DNA from: CAIWXH01 sp964555675
GTDB lineage: Bacteria > Chloroflexota > Chloroflexia > Chloroflexales > Chloroflexaceae
DNA: 64,000 nt
NCBI GenBank assembly: GCA_964555675.1
Contig: CAZKTU010000003.1
Span: 1-64,000, forward strand
Direction of reading: 5' to 3'
How positions within the stretch are numbered: position 1 is the first letter of the stretch; the number at the start of each line of letters is the position of its first letter. The notes under the pieces are model-generated. The model had not been told where the DNA came from and did no database searches. It worked only from the letters and a program-made list of their open reading frames with translations. The position numbers were made by a program, and so were the translations under genes. Below are positions 25,715 through 33,000 of this stretch, piece by piece.

Positions 25715-26044
25715 GTGAACGTAGAGCAGATCAGCGATGTGCTTGTGATCGAGCTGCCCGCCCGCCTCGACGCCGTTGGGGTCGCCGCCCTCGAGGGCCA
25801 TCTGGCCGAGGTCGCCACGGCACATAAGGGCAAAGTCCTCGCCGACATGAGCCAGGTCACCTTCGTCGCCAGCCTCGCGCTGCGCATGCTGCTCACCACC
25901 CACAAGGCGGTGCAGCCCCTCGGCGGCGACCTGCGCCTCGCCGGGCTCCAGCCCCAGGTCGCCGAGATCTTCCGCAAGAGCCGCTTCGACACCCTGTTCA
26001 AGATCTACCCCGACCGCGAGTCGGCCCTGGTCGCCTACAAGTAG
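25715..26044 (+). CDS. STAS-domain anti-sigma factor antagonist (RsbV-like)
   Basis: The protein has 109 residues from the GTG at 25715 (GGAAAGGGG upstream). It is a single STAS domain: VNVEQISDVLVIELPARLDA, then KVLADMSQVTFVASLALRML with the phosphorylatable serine/threonine region and LRLAGLQPQVAEIFRKSRFD. In RsbV and SpoIIAA the target residue is the serine of D.S...F(I/V)DS; here the loop reads VTFVASLALRM, so Ser in VAS is the candidate. It would be phosphorylated by the RsbW-like kinase and dephosphorylated by the PP2C phosphatase upstream. Confidence 0.85.
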   Translation: MNVEQISDVLVIELPARLDAVGVAALEGHLAEVATAHKGKVLADMSQVTFVASLALRMLLTTHKAVQPLGGDLRLAGLQPQVAEIFRKSRFDTLFKIYPDRESALVAYK

Positions 26045-26071
26045 CGTTCGGTCGCAGCGGGGATTCAGGGC

Positions 26072-26215
26072 TGATGCAACGTCTGCATCCTGTGCCGGGC
26101 CATGAAACGGACCGGCTACGGGGTACGAAGGCCACCTGGGTGGCCTCTGAGCTCGCGCAGGCGGGCTTTGTAGCGCTAGCCCGCCGGTTTACCGGCTGGG
26201 CGTGGGGGATTCCCC
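26072..26215. other. Hairpin-rich intergenic region
   Basis: Five inverted repeats lie in 144 bases: GATGCA/TGCATC (26072-26088), AGGCCAC/GTGGCCT (26129-26146), GCGGGCT/AGCCCGC (26161-26184), GCCGGT/ACCGGC (26183-26196) and GGGG/CCCC (26205-26215). The block lies after the STAS stop and before the ANTAR promoter. It may be a structured 3' end, a small RNA or a decayed mobile-element end. I cannot assign it to a known RNA family. Confidence 0.4.
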
Positions 26216-26219
26216 TCGG

Positions 26220-26248
26220 TTGACCCACCCACTGCGCCATGCTATACT
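26220..26248 (+). promoter_or_regulatory. Promoter of the ANTAR regulator gene
   Basis: TTGACC (26220-26225), 17 bases, TATACT (26243-26248) preceded by TGC. Start expected near 26255, giving a 45-base leader. Confidence 0.75.
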
Positions 26249-26300
26249 TGCCGCTGTGCTTCTGGACCCGGCGTTATTCTTGTATGCTAAGGGGCATCGT

Positions 26301-26876
26301 ATGGCCCAGACTCGTCTGGTCATCGCCGATGATGAGTCGATCATCCGCATGAACCTCAAAGAGACCCTCGTGGGTCTCGGCTACCTTGTGGTCGGCGAGG
26401 CCGGCGATGGGGTCAGCGTCATAAATCTGGCCCGTGAGCTGAAGCCCGACCTGGTCCTCATGGACATCAAGATGCCCAAGCTCGACGGCATCCAGGCGGC
26501 CAAGATCCTCACCGAAGAGAAGATCGCCCCCGTGCTGCTCCTCACCGCCTACTCCGACCGCGAGCTCGTCGAGCGCGCGAAGGAGGCCGGCGTGGTCAAC
26601 TATGTCGTCAAGCCCTTCCGCGAGGCCGAGCTGCTGCCCGCCATCGAAATTGCGATGGCCCGCTACCAGGAGTTCCTGGAGATGGACAAGCAGATCTCAG
26701 ACCTCAAGGAGACCCTCGATACGCGCAAGCTGGTCGAGCGGGCCAAGGGCATCCTTATGGATACGCAGGGCCTGAAAGAGGCTGAGGCCTTCCGCAAGAT
26801 CCAGCAACTCTCGATGAACACCCGCAAGTCCATGAAGGAGATCGCCCAGGCCATCCTCCTGGCCAACGAGATCTAG
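26301..26876 (+). CDS. ANTAR-domain response regulator
   Basis: The protein has 191 residues from the ATG at 26301 (AAGGGG upstream). The receiver domain (1-120) has the acidic pair at 10-11, phospho-acceptor D55 in LVLMDIKMPK, the switch T in LLTAY and K104 in VVKPF. The ANTAR RNA-binding domain (about 130-191) has TRKLVERAKGILMDTQGLKE and AEAFRKIQQLSMNTRKSMKEIA. ANTAR regulators bind paired hairpins in nascent RNA and suppress termination. No cognate histidine kinase is adjacent and no obvious two-hairpin target was recognised nearby. Confidence 0.92.
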   Translation: MAQTRLVIADDESIIRMNLKETLVGLGYLVVGEAGDGVSVINLARELKPDLVLMDIKMPKLDGIQAAKILTEEKIAPVLLLTAYSDRELVERAKEAGVVNYVVKPFREAELLPAIEIAMARYQEFLEMDKQISDLKETLDTRKLVERAKGILMDTQGLKEAEAFRKIQQLSMNTRKSMKEIAQAILLANEI

Positions 26877-26885
26877 GGCCCCGCG

Positions 26886-27500
26886 GTGTCCGATGACCCC
26901 CAGCCCCCCGAGGTGGCCGCCCCCGCACCCCCTCCGCGCAATGGCCTCGCGGCTGCGCTGCCGTATCTGATCACGGCGGTCGCAGCCGTTTTGTTGAGTC
27001 TGGCCGCCCAGGCCCTGCTCTTCCCCCGCGCCCCCGCCCCCTCCGCCGCCATCACGGCCCCCGCGCCCACAGACCCCGCGCCCACAGACCCCGCGCCCAC
27101 GGCGACACTCCCCGCCCCGGCCACGCCCGGCCCCACGGCCACGCCCGGGGCCGCCCCCCCCGAGGGTGTGCTGCGCCTCGATATCCTCGACCTGCAGGAG
27201 GAGGACCGTCAGCTCTGGAGCGCCCTCTACCTGCTGCGGGCCGCTTCGCAGATCGACGACGCCATCGTTGCCCTTCAGCAGAACGACCTCGACGAGGCCG
27301 ACCGCACCCTGCTGACCGCCTACCGCTCCCTCGACCGGGCCTACGCCTTCAGCGCCGAGCAGGAGAAGGGCCCGATCGACACCTTCCGCCTGCAGCTCAG
27401 CCAGGGGCGCGACGACCTGCGCCTGCGCCCCGAGGGCCTCGACCGGCGCCTCCGCCAGCTCAGGCAGCTGATCCTCAGCCTGGTCGACGAGGGGGGTTAG
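26886..27500 (+). CDS. Single-span membrane protein with Pro/Ala/Thr linker
   Basis: The protein has 204 residues and a GTG start 9 bases after the ANTAR stop, so it is probably co-transcribed. A cytoplasmic proline-rich start is followed by one membrane span (about 20-42, AALPYLITAVAAVLLSLAAQ). Then comes a low-complexity linker (about 48-85) containing PTDPAPTDPAPT tandem units. The C-terminal 110 residues are helical (LDLQEEDRQLWSALYLLRAA, QQNDLDEADRTLLTAYRSLD). No family recognised. A role as an envelope-anchored partner of the ANTAR protein is only a guess from position. Confidence 0.65.
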   Translation: MSDDPQPPEVAAPAPPPRNGLAAALPYLITAVAAVLLSLAAQALLFPRAPAPSAAITAPAPTDPAPTDPAPTATLPAPATPGPTATPGAAPPEGVLRLDILDLQEEDRQLWSALYLLRAASQIDDAIVALQQNDLDEADRTLLTAYRSLDRAYAFSAEQEKGPIDTFRLQLSQGRDDLRLRPEGLDRRLRQLRQLILSLVDEGG

Positions 27501-28216
27501 GCCGCGCCTCTGCTCTCGAAGTCGACGAAGCGATAGCCCACCCCGCGCTCGGTGAGGATGTACTGGGGGTTGGCCGGGTCCTCCTCGATCTTCTGGCGCA
27601 GGTAGGTGACGTAGAGGCGCAGATAGTGGTTCTCGTCGCGGTACTCGGGGCCCCAGACCTTCGAGAGCAGCATCTCGTGGGTCTGCACATAGCCGGCGTT
27701 CTGCACCAGGTGGTAGAGCAGGCGGTACTCGGTCGGGCGCAGGTTGACCCGCTGGCCGCCCACCAGCACCTCGCGGCGGGCGAAGTCGATGCTGAGCCGG
27801 TCGTCGACGCGCACCATGGTCTGGGGCACGGGCGGGGCCGTGTAGTGACGGCGCAGCACCGCCTTGATCCGGCTCACCAGCTCGCGATGGCTGAAGGGCT
27901 TGCCGACATAGTCGTCGGCGCCCAGCTCGAGCCCGCGCACCCGGTCGTCTTCCTCATCCTTGGCGGTCAGGATGAGCACGGGCACCTGCGAGAACTGCCT
28001 GATCCGGCGCAGGGCCTCGAAGCCGTCCATCACCGGCATCATCACGTCCAGCAGCACGACATCGGGCATATCCTCGCGCACGCGGTCCACGGCCTCGCGG
28101 CCGTTGGCGGCCGTGCTCACGCGCATCCCCTCGAGCTCGAGGTTCAGGCGCATGAAGCTGACCATGCGTGGCTCGTCGTCGACGACGAGCACCAGCTTGT
28201 CCTTCAGCTCTGACAT
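27497..28216 (-). CDS. OmpR/KdpE-type response regulator
   Basis: The protein has 239 residues. The receiver domain (about 8-122) carries D13/D14, phospho-acceptor D57 in VVLLDVMMP, a T/A switch in LILTAKDEED and K106 in YVGKPFSH. The winged-helix DNA-binding domain (about 133-235) has LRPTEYRLLYHLVQNAGYV, the recognition helix NHYLRLYVTYLRQKIEED and wing ILTERGVGYRF. No histidine kinase lies beside it, so it is an orphan here. Its stop overlaps that of the convergent membrane-protein gene by 4 bases. It is 18 bp downstream of the MsrPQ genes on the same strand and is probably in the same transcript. Confidence 0.9.
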   Translation of the reverse strand: MSELKDKLVLVVDDEPRMVSFMRLNLELEGMRVSTAANGREAVDRVREDMPDVVLLDVMMPVMDGFEALRRIRQFSQVPVLILTAKDEEDDRVRGLELGADDYVGKPFSHRELVSRIKAVLRRHYTAPPVPQTMVRVDDRLSIDFARREVLVGGQRVNLRPTEYRLLYHLVQNAGYVQTHEMLLSKVWGPEYRDENHYLRLYVTYLRQKIEEDPANPQYILTERGVGYRFVDFESRGAA

Positions 28217-28234
28217 AGACCACCTATCGGGCCC

Positions 28235-28918
28235 TCAACCCTCGCTCTGGCTTGGGGGCGGCGAGGGCGGGGCCGGCCTTCCTGCTATTCTAGCAGGGGC
28301 GCGCCGCAATCTCAAGGCGCGCACGCCCAGCAAGGCGAGCAGGATCGCCCCGTAGATCAGCGGCTCGTAGATGGTCTTCGAGAGCCAGAGGAAGTGCAGG
28401 ACCGCCAGGATGGCCGCCAGGTAGACCAGCCGGTGGAGCCGCCGCCACCAGCGGCCGAGCTGTCGCTGCGCGCCTTTGGTCGAGGTTAGGGCCAGGGGCA
28501 CGAGCAGCAGGAAGCTCGCCAGGCCGGCCAGCACGTAGCGCTTCTCGACGATGGCCTGGGTGATCAAGCCGAGGTCGAGGCCGTAGTCGACGGCGAAGAA
28601 GATCAGCAGGTGCAGGCAGACGTAGAGGAAGCTGTACAGCCCCAGAGGTTTGCGCAGCGCCGCGGCCCACTTCCAGCCCAGCAGTCGGTTGAGCGGTGTG
28701 CAGGCCAGGGAGAGCAGCAGCAGGATCAGGGCGGCGCTGCCGGTGCGCTGGGTCAGCTCCTGGATCGGGTTCACCGATAGCCGGCCGCTCACCCCGTCGA
28801 AGATCATCAGGGCCAGGGGCAGCAGGCTCAGGGGGTGGACCGCGATCTTCAGCGCGCCGCTCAGGGCGGGGCGGGGCCCGCCGCCCCGCCGCTCCACGCG
28901 CTCGCTTTGCGTCGCCAT
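28235..28918 (-). CDS. msrQ: MsrQ heme-binding membrane subunit
   Basis: The protein has 227 residues with five to six membrane spans and the ferric-reductase-like layout of MsrQ (YedZ): TPLNRLLGWKWAAALRKPLGLYSFLYVCLHLLIFF with the histidine heme ligand, RRLHRLVYLAAILAVLHFLW with the second pair of histidines, and Trp-rich loops. MsrQ passes electrons from quinol or flavin to the periplasmic MsrP. The start codon overlaps the msrP stop by one base (TGATG), implying translational coupling. The C-terminus has an unusual Pro/Ser-rich tail. Confidence 0.9.
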   Translation of the reverse strand: MATQSERVERRGGGPRPALSGALKIAVHPLSLLPLALMIFDGVSGRLSVNPIQELTQRTGSAALILLLLSLACTPLNRLLGWKWAAALRKPLGLYSFLYVCLHLLIFFAVDYGLDLGLITQAIVEKRYVLAGLASFLLLVPLALTSTKGAQRQLGRWWRRLHRLVYLAAILAVLHFLWLSKTIYEPLIYGAILLALLGVRALRLRRAPARIAGRPAPPSPPPSQSEG

Positions 28919-29844
28919 CAGAAATTGATCCGCAGGTTCATGCCGTCGTAGAGGGCGGCCACCTCATCAGCGTAGCCGTTAAAGGGCAGGGTTGGCCGGC
29001 GCTGCAGCTCGCCGATACGCCGCTCGCTGGCCTGCGACCAGCGCGGGTGCGAGACCTCGGGGTTGACGTTGGCGTAGAAGCCATACTCGTTCGGCGCCAG
29101 GTCCATCCAGAGCGAGGTGGGGGCCTCGGCCACCAGGTCGATCTTGACGATCGACTTGATGCTCTTGAAGCCGTACTTCCAGGGCACCACCAGGCGCACC
29201 GGCGCGCCGCTCTGGGGGGTCAGCTCGCGGCCGTAGAGGCCGGTGGCCAGCAGGGTCAGGTCGTGCATGGCCTCGTCGAGGCGCAGGCCCTCGACGTAGG
29301 GCCAGGGGTAGAAGGGGGCCTTCTGGCCGGGCATCTCCTCGGGTCGGTAGACCGTCTCGAAGCGCACGAACTTCGCCTCGGCCGTGGGCTCGACCGCGTC
29401 GAGCAGGCGGGCGAGGGGGAAGCCGTTCCAGGGGATGACCATCGACCAGGCCTCGACGCAGCGTAGCCGGTAGATGCGCTCCTCCTGCTCGAAGGCCAGC
29501 AGATCCTCCATGGCGAAGGTGCGCGGCTTACTCACCAGGCCGCCGACCTGCACCTCCCACGGCGAGGTCGTGAAGCCCTGGGCGAGGCCGGCCACGCCTT
29601 CTTTGTCGGTGGTAAACTCGTAGTAGTTGTTGTAGCCGGTGATCTGCTCGAAGCTGTTGAGCGGATCGCCGAGCTCATCGGTGCGGGCATCGACGGGGAG
29701 CGCCGTCGCCGCGGGCAGGCTGGCGCCGCCGCCGCACGCGGCCAGCAGGGCGGCCGCACCCAGGGTCGCCGCGCCGCCCATAAAGGCGCGCCGCGACAGG
29801 TAGACCTGCTCGGGCGTAATTTCTGACGAAGGGATCTTGCGCAT
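28918..29844 (-). CDS. msrP: MsrP periplasmic methionine-sulfoxide reductase catalytic subunit
   Basis: The protein has 308 residues from the ATG at 29844. The twin-arginine signal SRRAFMGGAATLGAAAL (18-34) is followed by AACGGG, a possible lipobox-like cysteine at 37. The molybdopterin-dependent sulfite-oxidase fold follows, with the cofactor-binding cysteine in YRLRCVEAWSMVIPW (C129). KFVRFETVYRP and VVPWKYGFKSIKSI are family signatures. The enzyme repairs oxidised methionines in envelope proteins using electrons from MsrQ. The downstream OmpR-type regulator may be linked to oxidative envelope stress, but that is inference. Confidence 0.92.
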   Translation of the reverse strand: MRKIPSSEITPEQVYLSRRAFMGGAATLGAAALLAACGGGASLPAATALPVDARTDELGDPLNSFEQITGYNNYYEFTTDKEGVAGLAQGFTTSPWEVQVGGLVSKPRTFAMEDLLAFEQEERIYRLRCVEAWSMVIPWNGFPLARLLDAVEPTAEAKFVRFETVYRPEEMPGQKAPFYPWPYVEGLRLDEAMHDLTLLATGLYGRELTPQSGAPVRLVVPWKYGFKSIKSIVKIDLVAEAPTSLWMDLAPNEYGFYANVNPEVSHPRWSQASERRIGELQRRPTLPFNGYADEVAALYDGMNLRINF

Positions 29845-29958
29845 CGTAGGAGCCTCGCTGAACATACCGCTAATACTCTACTGTACGAGTCGAGGCTAAG
29901 CTACGGATGTTACGCACTCATAACAGAGCCATAAAGAGACCAAGCGCCTGACGGCATT

Positions 29959-30059
29959 AGGAGGGGCGCGGGGAGGCCTGGCATCCCCTAACCATGACCC
30001 GCTGGCACCAGGAGGGGCGAGGGGCACGGGGAGGCCTGGCCTCCCTGAACCATTACCCG
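29959..30059. repeat. Tandem pair of intergenic palindromes, copy 6
   Basis: Two direct units of about 45 bases: AGGAGGGGCGCGGGGAGGCC onward (29959) and AGGAGGGGCGAGGGGCACGG onward (30010). Both end in CC(C)TAACCAT/CCTGAACCATTACCCG. Each contains a GGGGAGGCCTGGC...CCC hairpin. Confidence 0.55.
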
Positions 30060-30077
30060 TCCGAGTAGCTCGGACGG
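30057..30077 (-). terminator. Hairpin after the thymidylyltransferase gene
   Basis: CCGTCCGAG (30057-30065) and CTCGGACGG (30069-30077) form a 9-bp stem with a 3-base loop, 5 bases past the stop. There is no clear U-run, so it may be a weak terminator. Confidence 0.5.
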
Positions 30078-30081
30078 AGCC

Positions 30082-31149
30082 CTAGAGCACCCCGACGGTC
30101 GAGTTATCGCCGAGCATGAGTCTGTAGGCTTTGGGCTTGAGCGGGCTGCGCGCCACCTCGACATTGCGGCCGATCAGGCTATCCTCGAGGCGGTGGGGCA
30201 GGCCGCGGATGCGGCTATGCTCGAGCATAATACTGTGCTCGATCTCGCTCTCCTCGATCAGGCAGTCGTGGTAGATCGAGGTGAACGGCCCGACATAGGC
30301 ATTGAGGATGCGCGTCTTCTCGCCGATGATCGCCGGGCCGCGGATGGTCGAGTTGATCACCTCGGCGCCCGCCTCGATGATCACCTTGCCGATCAGCTGC
30401 GAGTCGCGGTCGACATAGCCCTGGTTCGAGGCGGGCAGCTCTTCGAGGATGAGCCTGTTGGCCTCGAGCAGATCGTCCTTCTTGCCGGTATCGATCCACC
30501 AGCCCTCGTGGACATAGGGGAAGACCTGGTGGCCCGCCGCGACGAGCCACTGGATGGCGTCGGTGATCTCGAGCTCGCCGCGGGGCGAGGGCCTGATGCT
30601 GTTGACCGCCTCGAAGATATGCGGGTCGAACATATAAATGCCGACCAGGGCCAGGTCGCTGCGCGGCTCGCGGGGCTTCTCGACCAGGCGCTCGATGCGG
30701 CCATCGTCGTCGAGCTCGGCGACGCCGAACTGCCGTGGGTCCTGCACTTTCTTGAGCACGATCTGGGCGTTATGGCGGCTGCGGCCGAACTGCTCGATCA
30801 GGGGGCTGATCCCGCCCTGGATGCAGTTATCGCCCAGGAACATCACGAAGCGGTCGTCGCCGATGAACTCCTGGCTGATTTTGACCGCGTGGGCCAGGCC
30901 GAGGGGCGCCTCTTGGGGGATGTAGGTGATCTGCACGCCCCAGCGTCGCCCATTGCCCACGGCGGCGCGGATCTCGTCGCCTGTATCGCCGATGACGATC
31001 CCGATGTCGGTGATGCCCGCGTCGCGGATGGCCTCGATCACGCGGAAGAGCACGGGCTTATTGGCCACCGGCACCAGCTGTTTGGCGCTGGTATAGGTGA
31101 TCGGGCGCAGGCGCGTGCCTTTGCCGCCGCTCAAAACTAGCCCTTTCAT
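30082..31149 (-). CDS. Glucose-1-phosphate thymidylyltransferase, long form (RmlA-like)
   Basis: The protein has 355 residues from the ATG at 31149 (AAAGGGG upstream). The nucleotidyltransferase signature LSGGKGTRLRP (6-16) starts it, followed by the metal-binding FLGDNC motif and a C-terminal left-handed beta-helix with repeated I-type hexapeptides (VIIEAGAEVINSTIRG). The long form makes dTDP-glucose for deoxysugar pathways such as those for cell-surface or antibiotic sugars, as opposed to short RmlA for rhamnose. It stands alone, upstream of the NlpC/P60 gene, but an RmlD-like reductase occurs at 61.4 kb. Confidence 0.88.
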   Translation of the reverse strand: MKGLVLSGGKGTRLRPITYTSAKQLVPVANKPVLFRVIEAIRDAGITDIGIVIGDTGDEIRAAVGNGRRWGVQITYIPQEAPLGLAHAVKISQEFIGDDRFVMFLGDNCIQGGISPLIEQFGRSRHNAQIVLKKVQDPRQFGVAELDDDGRIERLVEKPREPRSDLALVGIYMFDPHIFEAVNSIRPSPRGELEITDAIQWLVAAGHQVFPYVHEGWWIDTGKKDDLLEANRLILEELPASNQGYVDRDSQLIGKVIIEAGAEVINSTIRGPAIIGEKTRILNAYVGPFTSIYHDCLIEESEIEHSIMLEHSRIRGLPHRLEDSLIGRNVEVARSPLKPKAYRLMLGDNSTVGVL

Positions 31150-31188
31150 TGACGCCCCTTTCGGCATGTTGAGGTCTTCCGGCGGACG

Positions 31189-31197
31189 ATTATACCA
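31189..31197 (-). promoter_or_regulatory. Extended -10 for the thymidylyltransferase gene
   Basis: Minus strand TGGTATAAT, consensus -10 with TG extension, about 40 bases before the start codon. Confidence 0.6.
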
Positions 31198-31204
31198 CCC
31201 CATA

Positions 31205-31236
31205 GCGAAGGGCGCCCCACGGGGGGCGCCCTTCGC
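31205..31236 (-). terminator. Terminator-like hairpin after the NlpC/P60 gene
   Basis: GCGAAGGGCGCCCC (31205-31218) pairs with GGGGCGCCCTTCGC (31223-31236): a perfect 14-bp stem with a 4-base loop, 21 bases past the NlpC/P60 stop. No T-run follows on either strand. Confidence 0.65.
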
Positions 31237-31257
31237 GGTCGGCTCTGAGGGGGCGGC

Positions 31258-32862
31258 TTAGCGATACGGCCTGATCGCCCCGACGAAGTGGTTCTGCCAG
31301 TAGCTGCTCCAGATGCCCGAGGCCTGCACGCCGTAGCGCGGGGTCATGGCGTGGACCATCTGGCCGCCGCCGATGTAGACCGCCACGTGCGAGATGCCGC
31401 GGCGTCCGCCGGTGCCGGCGAAGAAGAGCAGGTCGCCGGGGGCCACATTGCTCATGTTGCCGATCATCGCGCCGAAGCGGGTGCTGTACTGGCCGGCGGC
31501 GCTGTGGGGCAGGCCCACCCCGAACTGCCGGTAGATGTAGCTGGTCAGGCCGCTGCAGTCGAAGCCGGCCGGGCCGGAGCCGCCCCAGCGGTAGCGCGAG
31601 CCGATGAACTGCACCGCGTAGCTGGCGACGTCGCCGCTGGCCGCGATGTTCACCGGGCCGCCGCCGCCGCCGCCGCCTGTGGCCCGGGCGCGGGCGGGGA
31701 GGGCCGGAATGTCGTTGGTGACCGGGACGCGGCGCACAGCCATAGGCGAGACCTTGAGCAGGTCTGAGAAGACCCAGGCCTTCGTGCCGTTCTCGAGCTG
31801 GACGCGGAACCAGTCTTTGTGGCGGGCGAGCAGACTGACGCCGTTGCCGGCGTCGGCCGAGCCGACTCGCTCGTAGGCCGAGCCGGGGCCCTTGCGCAGG
31901 TTGACCGAGTTCTCGAGGATGGTGCCGACCAGGGGCGGGTTGGGGTCGGGGACGCTCTGGGCGACCGGCACGCGCTCGATCACGCCTTCGCCAATGTTCA
32001 TGAAGTCGGCCGTGACCCAGCCGTACATGGGGCCGTACTCGACCAGGAACCAGCCCTCGAAGCGCTCGATCAGGGTCAACTCCTGGCCGAGGCCCATCTT
32101 GGCCATGCTCACGTAGTTCTTGCCGGGGCCATCGCGCAGGTTGACGCCCTCTTCGCGGATCACGCCGATCTTCGGCGGGGGCGGGGGCGGGATCAGGCTC
32201 GTCGGGACCTGGGCCAGGTTGAAGACCACGGCCTCGGGGATGTCGATCAGCTCGGCGGCGACCCAGTAAATCGTCTGGTCGCCGTCGCGGCGCACCTGCA
32301 GCCACTCCTCGTGGCGGCCGATCACCTCGACGCCCTCGCCGCCGTTGATCCGGCTCACCTCGTCGTAGGCCAGGCCCGGGCCATTGCGTAGCTTCACCAC
32401 GTCGCCCGAGATCATCGCCGGCACCGTCAGAGGCGCCAGGAGCTCGCTGCGCGACGAGAGCGATAGCGGCACCGGCAGGGCGTCATCCTCGTCGAGGGGC
32501 GGGTCGCCAACCATCGGCAGCACGTCGTGCTCGTGGCCGAGGTCGATTGGCCCGATACCAATGGGGATCTCGCTGAGGGTGACTTCGCTGGTGGGGGGGG
32601 CGGCCGGACGGGCCGGAAGCTGGCTGAGGAGAAGAGCCAGGGGCACCGTCAGCGCCACGACGGTGTGGAGCACAAAGCGGGTCGGGAGTTGCTTGAGCCA
32701 GGTGCCGGGGTGGGATAGAGAAAGAGCGGCGCGGTTGCGGAGCCCTTTGAGTGATTGGCTCTGCTGTCTGTACCTGTCGCGTCTGTGGGCCGCTAGCTGT
32801 TTCAGACCCTCGACATCGCCGCGCAACGGTGATGACGGCTGGTTTCGATTGAGCTCGATCAT
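31258..32862 (-). CDS. Exported NlpC/P60 cell-wall hydrolase with three SH3 domains
   Basis: The protein has 534 residues from the ATG at 32862. A basic N-terminus of about 65 residues precedes one hydrophobic signal anchor (about 67-88). Three bacterial SH3 modules follow (VKLRNGPGLAYDEVSRI, VNLRDGPGKNYVSMAKM, VNLRKGPGSAYERVGSA), then a glycine-rich linker and a C-terminal NlpC/P60 domain. In that domain FDCSGLTSYIYRQFG holds the catalytic Cys, RRGISHVAVYIGGGQMVHA the His and its partner. These enzymes cleave D-gamma-glutamyl-meso-diaminopimelate bonds in peptidoglycan. The leader shows a possible c-di-AMP riboswitch and a promoter with TTGCAG and TATAGT. Confidence 0.9.
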   Translation of the reverse strand: MIELNRNQPSSPLRGDVEGLKQLAAHRRDRYRQQSQSLKGLRNRAALSLSHPGTWLKQLPTRFVLHTVVALTVPLALLLSQLPARPAAPPTSEVTLSEIPIGIGPIDLGHEHDVLPMVGDPPLDEDDALPVPLSLSSRSELLAPLTVPAMISGDVVKLRNGPGLAYDEVSRINGGEGVEVIGRHEEWLQVRRDGDQTIYWVAAELIDIPEAVVFNLAQVPTSLIPPPPPPKIGVIREEGVNLRDGPGKNYVSMAKMGLGQELTLIERFEGWFLVEYGPMYGWVTADFMNIGEGVIERVPVAQSVPDPNPPLVGTILENSVNLRKGPGSAYERVGSADAGNGVSLLARHKDWFRVQLENGTKAWVFSDLLKVSPMAVRRVPVTNDIPALPARARATGGGGGGGPVNIAASGDVASYAVQFIGSRYRWGGSGPAGFDCSGLTSYIYRQFGVGLPHSAAGQYSTRFGAMIGNMSNVAPGDLLFFAGTGGRRGISHVAVYIGGGQMVHAMTPRYGVQASGIWSSYWQNHFVGAIRPYR

Positions 32863-32865
32863 GGA

Positions 32866-32925
32866 GCAGTCCACCTCACTTGGGTCCCCGTGACGCAGTT
32901 GGGCGGGTCCTACACCCGCGACACG
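32866..32925 (-). promoter_or_regulatory. Candidate c-di-AMP (ydaO-type) riboswitch segment
   Basis: The minus-strand leader reads CGCCCAACTGCGTCACGGGG, then ACCCAAGTGAGGTGGACT just before the start. It matches, in order, the conserved 5' half of ydaO RNAs (CGCUUAAU..., CGGGGGACCCAA, GGGGUGAAUC), and NlpC/P60 genes are classic ydaO targets. A GCGGG/CCCGC hairpin lies just upstream. Against it: the 3' half (GACAGCUAAC and closing GCG) would have to fall inside the coding sequence. There I see only a weak ACAGCTAGC around the 24th codon. Confidence 0.4.
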
Positions 32926-32971
32926 CTCTTGGTGTCCACGTCCACGTTGGTAGTCAGGTAGGGATGACCCG

Positions 32972-33000
32972 ACTATACCATAGGATCGCGCGCACTGCAA
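32972..33000 (-). promoter_or_regulatory. Promoter of the NlpC/P60 gene
   Basis: Minus strand TTGCAG (32995-33000), 17 bases, TATAGT (32972-32977) with TGG before it. Start near 32965, leaving a leader of about 100 nt. Confidence 0.7.

Noticed and set aside
26101..26218. Possible tail of an IS200/IS605-type TnpB gene or its RNA
   Set aside because: One frame ends GWAWGIPLG and hairpins are present, but no TnpB motif (RuvC or zinc finger) or transposase remains, so similarity is not established.
31190..32305. 371-codon minus frame overlapping the NlpC/P60 gene
   Set aside because: Off-frame shadow of the SH3/NlpC coding sequence; Arg/Pro-rich and without motifs.
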